From the NCBI GenBank assembly GCA_012840625.1, contig DUSB01000110.1, forward strand, positions 1 through 5,390: a stretch of 5,390 nt of DNA. The letters are read 5' to 3'. Numbering within the stretch: position 1 is the stretch's first letter; each line of letters starts with the position of its first letter. The notes under the pieces were generated by a model that did not search any database, had not been told where the DNA came from, and saw nothing but the letters and a program-made list of their open reading frames with translations. Below are positions 1-4,784 of the stretch, in pieces. Source of the stretch: Syntrophomonadaceae bacterium. GTDB taxonomy: Bacteria; Bacillota; Syntrophomonadia; Syntrophomonadales; Syntrophomonadaceae. Both the position numbers and the translations under genes were made by a program.

Positions 1-1
1 A

Positions 2-1168
2 CTGCATATTATTCACTGCGATATGGATGCATTTTTCGCCGCTGTAGAACAAAAAGATCAGCCCCAATTACGAGGCAAACCGGTTATCGTTGGGGGTCAT
101 CCCCAGTCGCGCGGGGTTGTTTCTACCTGTTCTTATGAAGCCCGGGCCTTTGGCGTACGGTCAGCTATGCCCCTGGCACAGGCACAGCGCTTATGTCCCC
201 ATGCGGTCTTCCTGCCGGTACGCATGCAGCGATACCAGGAAATTTCTGCCCGGATCATGGAGATTTTCCAGCAGTTTACCCCGGTAGTAGAAGTACTATC
301 GATTGATGAAGCCTTCTTGGATGTTAGAGGATGTGAGAATTTATTCGGAGACGCGATATCGATTGCACAGCAGATCAAGACCCGTATCCAGAAAGAGCTT
401 GGATTGACCCTATCCGCTGGCATTTCCTGTAATAAGTTTCTGGCCAAAACCGCCAGTGAATTGGGCAAGCCCAATGGCTTTACCGTTATTAAGCAGCAGG
501 AAGCAAAAGATATCCTGGCTTCATTACCTATACAACGTTTGTGGGGTGTGGGCCCTAAAATGAGCCAGCGGCTTAACCGGCTGGGTTACCACACCATCGG
601 TGATCTGCAGCAGGCCTCTCTGGAAACGGTCCAGCATCAATTGGGCAATTCCGGCCAAAAGCTCTGGCAGATGGCTCACGGTCAGGATGACCGCAGGGTT
701 GAAACTGCCCGACAGCGCCAGTCCATTGGCAGAGAAATTACCTTCCCAGAAGATGTTTATGATTGGTCAATCCTGAAACAGCTGCTTTACGAGTTCGCCG
801 ATGAACTATGCTATTTACTGCGCCGTGCCGGGCAAAAAGCGGCTACCATTACGATTAAAGTACGCTATGCTGACTTTCAAACCATTACCCGCAGCCAGAG
901 CATTCAGCCCACTGATTACAATCATCTTATCATCCAAACAACCCTGCAGTTGCTGCAAAAATGCCCTCCCGGTTCGGTACGTTTAATCGGCTTGTCACTC
1001 AGCCATCTAGTCGAAGAAACAATGGTACAGCAAAGCCTTTTTGATCTGGAACGACAAAGTGATTCAGAACTATACAAGGTAATCGATTCTATGCGCGAAC
1101 GCTTTGGTGAAGGCACTGTGATGCGAGCCCGCCACCTCATACGGGCCGAGCATGATCCTGAGCAATAA
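2..1168 (+). CDS. dinB: DNA polymerase IV (Y-family translesion polymerase), 5' end cut by window edge
   Basis: Error-prone Y-family polymerase that copies past damaged or stalled template. The reading frame is open to the left edge, and the seven codons before the first ATG (position 23) read LHIIHCD. Joined to MDAFFAAVEQ this gives the standard DinB N-terminus (IIH-x-DMDAFFA-x-VE), so the ATG at 23 is internal and the true start lies a few codons off-window. Numbering from that Met: the first catalytic aspartates are the D just before it and D2, F5 is the expected steric-gate residue, YEARAFGVRSAMP (39-50) is the fingers motif, and SIDEAFLDV (93-101) carries the other catalytic acids D95/E96. 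SAGISCNKFLAKTASELGKP (131-150) completes the palm, followed by helix-hairpin-helix WGVGPKM (174-180) and the little-finger domain. QQSLFDL (336-342) matches the beta-clamp-binding motif, set about 40 residues from the C-terminus as in many Firmicute DinBs. Length is near the family norm; no frameshift seen. Confidence 0.96.
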   Translation: MHIIHCDMDAFFAAVEQKDQPQLRGKPVIVGGHPQSRGVVSTCSYEARAFGVRSAMPLAQAQRLCPHAVFLPVRMQRYQEISARIMEIFQQFTPVVEVLSIDEAFLDVRGCENLFGDAISIAQQIKTRIQKELGLTLSAGISCNKFLAKTASELGKPNGFTVIKQQEAKDILASLPIQRLWGVGPKMSQRLNRLGYHTIGDLQQASLETVQHQLGNSGQKLWQMAHGQDDRRVETARQRQSIGREITFPEDVYDWSILKQLLYEFADELCYLLRRAGQKAATITIKVRYADFQTITRSQSIQPTDYNHLIIQTTLQLLQKCPPGSVRLIGLSLSHLVEETMVQQSLFDLERQSDSELYKVIDSMRERFGEGTVMRARHLIRAEHDPEQ

Positions 1169-1406
1169 TTAGCACAAGTATACTTTCTGCCCGGGATGAA
1201 ATACTGCGCGTGGTAAAGGCACTGCCAGTCAGCAACCAGAAAAGATGCCTGCTAACTGACCAGTAAGCGGGATCGGAGATAAAGTTATTATTACCCCGGC
1301 AACAATGTAAATGCAGCTAAAGAGAGCTTAGAAAAAGCCTCACAGGGTAAATTTGAATGCTAGGATTGGTGGTTGTTCTAAAAACTTTAGCTATTCACAT
1401 TTCCAG
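1169..1406. other. Gene-free stretch between dinB and the terminator
   Basis: About 240 bp after the dinB stop without a convincing reading frame on either strand. It holds a perfect 10-bp palindrome AAGTATACTT (1176-1185) right after the stop. An imperfect hairpin follows at 1221-1264: ACTG and GTCAG on the left pair with CTGAC and CAGT on the right, with a 3-nt bulge. The stretch ends at an intrinsic terminator. It could be a long dinB 3' untranslated region or a separate small RNA. I recognise no known RNA family here. Confidence 0.5.
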
Positions 1407-1440
1407 GATCAGGAGCCATAGCGCTTCCTGATCTTTTTTT
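1407..1440 (+). terminator. Rho-independent terminator upstream of mop
   Basis: GATCAGGA (1407-1414) pairs perfectly with TCCTGATC (1426-1433). The stem can be extended by GC/GC across a one-base bulge, leaving a short loop, and it is followed directly by seven T (1434-1440). Orientation is plus. It should end transcripts from dinB or from an unrecognised RNA in the gap, and it separates them from mop. Confidence 0.85.
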
Positions 1441-1462
1441 GCCCATGATTGTTTATTCCTAT

Positions 1463-1577
1463 TGGGGTTAATAATAAGCTTATCAGCAGACCTCCCCATA
1501 ACAGCATCAACATGAAGTAGGAAGCTAATATCCTCCTTAGCTAAGAGCCATGCTCAATCACATATAAGAAAGGAGTG
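1463..1577 (+). promoter_or_regulatory. Leader of mop with two hairpins and an anti-SD element
   Basis: Between the terminator and mop lie several inverted repeats. TGGGG (1463-1467) and CCCCA (1494-1498) enclose the 10-bp palindrome ATAAGCTTAT (1474-1483). AGCTAA (1523-1528) pairs with TTAGCT (1537-1542) around loop TATCCTCC. GAGC (1545-1548) pairs with GCTC (1552-1555). CTCCTT (1533-1538), lying in the second hairpin's loop and stem, is the exact complement of AAGGAG (1570-1575) in the mop ribosome binding site. Local hairpin formation and SD masking are therefore mutually exclusive. The repeats are seen directly; regulation is inferred. I find no convincing -35/-10 pair, and this is not a recognisable Moco riboswitch. 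Confidence 0.4.
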
Positions 1578-1584
1578 AAATCTT

Positions 1585-1788
1585 ATGAACGCAGGGGTAC
1601 GCAACCAGTTTAGTGCTTCGATTACCGAAATTAAAAAAGGAGACGTCATGTCTCAGGTAACGGCCAAAATTGGGGAGCAATCAGTTACATCCGTTATGAC
1701 CACCGATTCAGTTAATGAAGCTGGATTCAAAGAGGGAGACCCGGTATCTGTATTGATTAAAGCTGTTCATGTGCTTATGGTGAAATAA
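1585..1788 (+). CDS. mop: Molbindin: small molybdopterin/molybdate-binding protein (single TOBE/Mop domain)
   Basis: A 67-residue protein that is one Mop/TOBE domain from end to end, the size of the clostridial molbindins (about 68 aa). The family forms hexamers that bind molybdate or tungstate oxyanions at subunit interfaces and act as cytoplasmic Mo/W storage or homeostasis proteins. Visible family features are the N-terminal RNQF-x-A strand (6-11), the ITEIKKGDVMSQV strand-turn (13-25, G19 D20 at the turn), an alternating V-T-x-x-I-G stretch, the helix DSVNEAGFKEGD (41-52), and the final VLIKAVHVLMVK strand (56-67). The start is set by AAAGGAGTG (1569-1577), 7 nt before the ATG. It stands alone, with a terminator upstream and a long AT-rich gap downstream. 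No molybdate transporter or molybdoenzyme gene is in the window, so which enzyme it serves is unknown. Confidence 0.9.
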   Translation: MNAGVRNQFSASITEIKKGDVMSQVTAKIGEQSVTSVMTTDSVNEAGFKEGDPVSVLIKAVHVLMVK

Positions 1789-1843
1789 GTCAATTCGCCA
1801 GGGAAGGTCTGCTTTTTCCAGATATTAAGCGGCTATAATTTTA

Positions 1844-1866
1844 TGTTATTTACTAACATTAATGTT
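1844..1866. promoter_or_regulatory. Operator-like overlapping palindromes
   Basis: TGTTA (1844-1848) and TAACA (1854-1858) form an inverted repeat with a 5-bp spacer. The second arm lies inside a perfect 12-bp palindrome, AACATTAATGTT (1855-1866). The cluster sits just downstream of a TATAAT hexamer (1834-1839). A binding site for a dimeric repressor is a reasonable guess, but no transcript or regulator is identified and AT-rich DNA produces such palindromes fairly often. Confidence 0.25.
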
Positions 1867-2150
1867 GATTTAAGCCTTATATGGTGGTAGACTACTCATG
1901 AAACCCCGAATTTTCGGTACATAGAAGCCCTTAATCAATCTGAAATAAAATATTTTTAGTCATATCTTTGAGTTCGTCAGACTGTGAAAGGAGTGTAGAA
2001 ATACCCGGTTGCAAGGAAAATCCCATGGATCATCACCTCGGCTGAAGCAAATACATTATAATCTGCACATTTGAATTTCAATAAAACAAAAATCCAATAA
2101 AAATAACTTCTGCCTTTCATTAAACACATTATAAGGCCAAGCTGACAGTT

Positions 2151-2179
2151 TTGTTATTTTTCCTTCCATTTTTTATATT
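2151..2179 (+). promoter_or_regulatory. Candidate sigma-A promoter for the hydrogenase operon
   Basis: TTGTTA (2151-2156, 4 of 6 to TTGACA) and TATATT (2174-2179, 5 of 6 to TATAAT) are separated by 17 bp. It is the best -35/-10 pair I could find in the mop-hydA gap, in AT-rich surroundings. Transcription from here would give a 5' leader of roughly 280 nt before hydA. The prediction is by eye only. Confidence 0.4.
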
Positions 2180-2380
2180 TTTATGAAATTATTTACTTCT
2201 ACCTTTGCTTTACGAGACAAGATAAGTAGTTTTTACATTTTGCTTAAGTAGATGCTGGTGCGGGGATTAAGCCAGAGATTGGATTTTGCTTACCGGGGCT
2301 CATACAGCCGTCGAAACTTTTTTGTACCGGAATCGGAGTTTGCTTGCTGTTTGTGGTATTTCTTACTTCTCAAACACACA

Positions 2381-2461
2381 AGCCGGTGCAAGACTATTAT
2401 TGAAAGGAGGTGCCTCCTGCACTTTGAAACGGCTGATTACTGCATAAAAGCTAAAGGAGGG
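2381..2461 (+). promoter_or_regulatory. Structured hydA leader with decoy and true ribosome binding sites
   Basis: AGCCG (2381-2385) pairs with CGGCT (2430-2434), and directly inside it GTGCA (2386-2390) pairs with TGCAC (2418-2422), leaving a one-sided bulge. Inside that, GGAG (2406-2409) pairs with CTCC (2414-2417) across tetraloop GTGC. The inner stem hides a perfect Shine-Dalgarno, AAAGGAGG (2403-2410), that has no hydA start after it. The true site AAAGGAGGG (2453-2461) lies 6 nt before the TTG start. CCTCCT (2413-2418) is complementary to both sites. A seven-codon frame (TTG 2424 to TAA 2447) follows the decoy. The pairings are seen directly; function as a switch is inference. No known riboswitch class recognised. 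Confidence 0.45.
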
Positions 2462-2467
2462 AATTTT

Positions 2468-3637
2468 TTGAGCACCTTTACCTCAAGAGATATTATTCAT
2501 GTAGACCCCAGCATATGTAAAGGTTGCGATCACTGTACGTCCGTCTGTCCCACCCGAGCTATTCACGGGACTATCGGCGAAAAGCATCGCATTGATCATC
2601 GTAAGTGTGTAAACTGCGGACAATGTTTGATCAACTGTCCATTTGGCGCTATCTCAGACTTAAGTGCTCTTGATACCCTTGTTCAGGCCTTAAATGATCC
2701 CAATAAATATGTGGTCATCCAGGTTGCTCCTGCTGTACGCGTAGCTTTAGGAGAAGAATTTGGCATGCAGCCAGGTACTAACGTCAAGGGGAAGATGTTT
2801 GCTGCGTTACGACAGCTCGGTTTTGATCAAGTCTACGATACTGAATTCGCCGCTGACCTGACCATTATGGAAGAGGGCACCGAACTCATTCATCGTATTT
2901 ATAACTATGCTGGAGTAGCTGGCTTTGAAGAAAGTGGACCATTGCCGCAATTTACTTCCTGCTGCCCGGCATGGATTAAATATGCGGAAGATCGCTATCC
3001 TCATATTCTTCCACATATTTCATCTGCCAAATCGCCACAGCAAATGTTTGGGGCCATAGCCAAAACCTATGCCGCCCAAAAACTTGATGTAGATCCTGCA
3101 AAGATGTATTCGGTTTCAGTTATGCCCTGTACAGCCAAGAAATATGAATGCGACCGCCCAGAATTTATTGCTTCAGGCTATAAGGATGTTGATGTGGTCA
3201 TCACCACCCGTGAGCTGGCTAATCTGATCAAACAGCAGGGTATTGATTTTAGAAATCTAAACGATGAAGAAGCCGATCGCTTAATTGGTTCATCAACGGG
3301 AGCCGCTACCATCTTTGGAGTTACTGGTGGAGTCATGGAAGCCGCTTTAAGAACCGCCTATGAGCTCTTGAGCGGAAAAACTTTAGGAAAAATCGAATTC
3401 AAAAAGGTACGGGGATTGAAACCAATCCGCGAAGCCACGGTGGAAATTCCTGTTAAGGATCTGGGGGTTACCGTTCCAGTTAATGTATGTATTGTACATG
3501 GATTGAAACATGTAAACGGTATTATCGAAGATGTGCTGGCAGGACGTAGTAAATATCACTTTATTGAAGTAATGAACTGCCCCGGAGGATGCATTAACGG
3601 GGGAGGCCAACCCATCCGCCATGAAATGTATGCTTAG
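2468..3637 (+). CDS. hydA: [FeFe] hydrogenase large (catalytic) subunit, Tat-hitchhiker type
   Basis: Catalyses H2 = 2H+ + 2e-. TTG at 2468 is chosen as start because AAAGGAGGG sits 6 nt upstream and the protein then begins just before the ferredoxin domain; this gives 389 residues. The frame is open back to 2252, but those codons lack a ribosome binding site and resemble no domain. Two [4Fe-4S] motifs are CKGCDHCTSVCP (C17, C20, C23, C27) and CVNCGQCLINCP (C47, C50, C53, C57). The H-cluster signatures are all intact: TSCCPAW (163-169; C165 the usual proton-relay Cys, C166 ligand), MPCTAKKYE (219-227; C221 ligand, K224), and E-x-M-x-C-P-G-G-C-x-x-GGGQP (367-382; C371, C375). The domain order matches the Desulfovibrio periplasmic enzyme. 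There is no signal peptide and the protein ends seven residues after GGGQP. The C-terminal segment found in monomeric clostridial enzymes is supplied by the next gene, 15 bp downstream. Maturases HydEFG must be encoded elsewhere. Confidence 0.96.
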   Translation: MSTFTSRDIIHVDPSICKGCDHCTSVCPTRAIHGTIGEKHRIDHRKCVNCGQCLINCPFGAISDLSALDTLVQALNDPNKYVVIQVAPAVRVALGEEFGMQPGTNVKGKMFAALRQLGFDQVYDTEFAADLTIMEEGTELIHRIYNYAGVAGFEESGPLPQFTSCCPAWIKYAEDRYPHILPHISSAKSPQQMFGAIAKTYAAQKLDVDPAKMYSVSVMPCTAKKYECDRPEFIASGYKDVDVVITTRELANLIKQQGIDFRNLNDEEADRLIGSSTGAATIFGVTGGVMEAALRTAYELLSGKTLGKIEFKKVRGLKPIREATVEIPVKDLGVTVPVNVCIVHGLKHVNGIIEDVLAGRSKYHFIEVMNCPGGCINGGGQPIRHEMYA

Positions 3638-3652
3638 GGAGGGGTATATCTT

Positions 3653-4012
3653 ATGAAAATCTTGAAAGAAAGTTCAGTGTTCACACGCCGACAGTTTCTA
3701 AAAGGATCAGGCGTACTGGTCATCAGTGCTGTGTTTATGGGTATTTTTGCCAAAGTTGGCTTTGACGCCGTGGCTGCCCAGGAAGATGTTGTCCAAAAAC
3801 GTGTAGCCGGCCTTTATAGTCTGGATGAAAAAATGACCATCCGTAAATCTCATGAAAATCCAGAAATTATACAGCTCTATAAGGACTTCTTATCTCCAGG
3901 CGAAATTAAACCAGTCAGTGATAAAGCACACCATCTGCTTCATACCCGGTATGGAGAAGAGGTTCCTGGTTTAATAGCAGAATTGAAAAAACACCCCATC
4001 GAGGCTGCCTAA
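3653..4012 (+). CDS. hydB: [FeFe] hydrogenase small subunit with twin-arginine signal peptide
   Basis: A 119-residue partner of HydA. The N-terminus has a complete Tat motif, TRRQFLK (11-17), a hydrophobic core (about 20-37), and AVA-A (39-42) suited to signal peptidase cleavage, leaving a mature protein near 77 residues. The mature part is the iron-only hydrogenase small-subunit domain: VAGLYSLDEK (51-60), RKSHENPEIIQLYKDFL (64-80), then AHHLLHTRY (92-100). In Desulfovibrio this helical chain wraps around the large subunit, carries no cofactor and supplies the export signal for the folded heterodimer; the same is inferred here because HydA has no signal. The segment RKSHENP also resembles the C-terminal extension of monomeric clostridial hydrogenases, as I remember it. 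The ribosome binding site AGGGAGGGG (3636-3644) overlaps the hydA stop codon, which suggests tight co-translation. Confidence 0.94.
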   Translation: MKILKESSVFTRRQFLKGSGVLVISAVFMGIFAKVGFDAVAAQEDVVQKRVAGLYSLDEKMTIRKSHENPEIIQLYKDFLSPGEIKPVSDKAHHLLHTRYGEEVPGLIAELKKHPIEAA

Positions 4013-4038
4013 AATTATCTAACTAAAGGAGGGATACA

Positions 4039-4695
4039 ATGAACGCAAACGCAAAAGTCCTGAAACATAGTGGCCAAACTCGTACGATGCACTGGCTTCA
4101 TCTTATCGTCTGTATACTCCTGGCGCTTACTGGTATTGGTTTCTACTGGGATATTAACTGGATTAATAATCTGTTTGGTGGCCCTGCCAATGCCTCGATA
4201 GTACATCGCTGGTCAGCAGTGATTTTCGTGCTTGGCCCACTTTTATATATCCTCTTCAACTTTGAACGTTTTTCACGTTTTGTCGATACTATATCCAACT
4301 TTACCAAAGATGATTTCGGTTGGATAAAAACCATGGGAGGATATATACCGTTTATCAAAGTTGATGAAGTACCTCCACAGGATAAATATAACGCCGGGCA
4401 AAAAGTACTCGGTGGTTTGATCATCATCGGCTGCCTCTTAATGATTATTACTGGCTTTCCGATGTGGGTATGGCGTGGTGTAGTCGCACCTGGCTTTTTA
4501 GCCTTTTGCTATAATATCCATTTCTGGACCTCCATAATACTTATTTTATTAGTTCTTGGCCATTTCTTCCTGGCTGCTATTCATCCTAAATCCCGGGTAG
4601 AATTTTCAGCAATGATGATTGATGGCTATGTTGATGCCGATATCACTGCAGAACATAATGAAAAATGGTACGCCACTCTAAAAGAGGTAGAATAA
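4039..4695 (+). CDS. Di-haem cytochrome b, formate dehydrogenase-N gamma-like membrane subunit of the hydrogenase
   Basis: A 218-residue membrane protein of the cytochrome b561/Ni-hydrogenase cytochrome b superfamily, closest in layout to E. coli FdnI (217 aa). Four hydrophobic helices lie at about 17-36, 57-74, 122-145 and 160-182. Histidines H18 (RTMHWLH), H56 (VHRW), H161 (IHFW) and H175 (GHFF) match the spacing of the FdnI haem ligands as I recall them (18, 57, 155, 169), so two b haems are expected. DKYNAGQK (115-122) is the conserved loop near the quinone site in this family. It should exchange electrons between the extracytoplasmic HydAB dimer and menaquinone. It lies 26 bp after hydB behind AAAGGAGGG (4025-4033), spacing 5 nt, and is the last gene of the operon. 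It could have been called formate dehydrogenase gamma, but no formate dehydrogenase gene is present and the neighbours tie it to the hydrogenase. I know no settled gene symbol. Confidence 0.9.
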   Translation: MNANAKVLKHSGQTRTMHWLHLIVCILLALTGIGFYWDINWINNLFGGPANASIVHRWSAVIFVLGPLLYILFNFERFSRFVDTISNFTKDDFGWIKTMGGYIPFIKVDEVPPQDKYNAGQKVLGGLIIIGCLLMIITGFPMWVWRGVVAPGFLAFCYNIHFWTSIILILLVLGHFFLAAIHPKSRVEFSAMMIDGYVDADITAEHNEKWYATLKEVE

Positions 4696-4719
4696 AACAC
4701 CGCTATTCTCTGGAATGCA

Positions 4720-4761
4720 ACAAAAAACGGGGGATGAATTATCCTAACCCCCGTTTTTTGT
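4720..4761. terminator. Bidirectional intrinsic terminator between convergent genes
   Basis: ACAAAAAACGGGGG (4720-4733) and CCCCCGTTTTTTGT (4748-4761) are perfect 14-bp inverted repeats around a 14-nt loop. The A6/T6 tracts in the stem give a U-run on either strand, with a further T-rich tail TTTGTTTTTG on the plus side. It lies 24 bp after the cytochrome stop and 23 bp beyond the stop of the minus-strand gene, so it can serve both. Confidence 0.93.
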
Positions 4762-4784
4762 TTGTTTTTGTATGTCTAAAACAT

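Larger units (their letters stand above)
1789..2380. other. Long AT-rich gene-free stretch between mop and the hydrogenase leader
   Basis: Nearly 600 bp with no convincing gene. Contents by eye: TATAAT-like hexamers at 1834-1839 and 2057-2062 without good -35 partners; an operator-like palindrome cluster at 1844-1866; a small hairpin CCGA/TCGG (1906-1917); a candidate promoter at 2151-2179; and four copies of TTTGCTT (2204, 2239, 2285, 2339). From 2252 the hydA frame is open, but it has no ribosome binding site at its ATG and no recognisable domain. Very short ORFs (for example eight codons from the ATG at 1899) are not supported. Confidence 0.5.

Noticed and set aside
133..1140. Minus-strand and alternate-frame ORFs inside dinB
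   Set aside because: They are overlapped by a strongly conserved coding frame, have no recognisable domains and no ribosome binding sites; shadows of dinB.
23..1168. ATG at 23 as the true dinB start
   Set aside because: The codons before it (IIHCD) belong to the conserved DinB N-terminus and include a catalytic aspartate, so the gene begins off-window.
1800..1830. TCTG/CAGA hairpin after mop as its terminator
   Set aside because: The stem is too short, with the T-run inside the loop rather than after the stem; no convincing mop terminator was found.
2057..2062. TATAAT at 2057-2062 as the hydA promoter
   Set aside because: No acceptable -35 hexamer lies 16-18 bp upstream; the pair at 2151-2179 fits better.
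2151..2156. TTGTTA as a Rex redox-regulator site
   Set aside because: Only one half-site is present; no inverted TAACAA partner follows at the required spacing.
2288..2322. GGCT/AGCC hairpin (around 2298-2310) followed by six T as an attenuator
   Set aside because: The stem is only 4 bp and the T-run starts about 8 nt after it, too far for a standard intrinsic terminator.
2252..2467. Using ATG 2252 as the hydA start (461-residue protein)
   Set aside because: There is no ribosome binding site before 2252 and the extra 72 residues match no known domain. A near-perfect SD sits 6 nt before TTG 2468, right in front of the ferredoxin domain.
2807..4427. Minus-strand ORFs inside hydA, hydB and the cytochrome gene
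   Set aside because: They lie antisense to well-supported genes with intact motifs and resemble no protein family.
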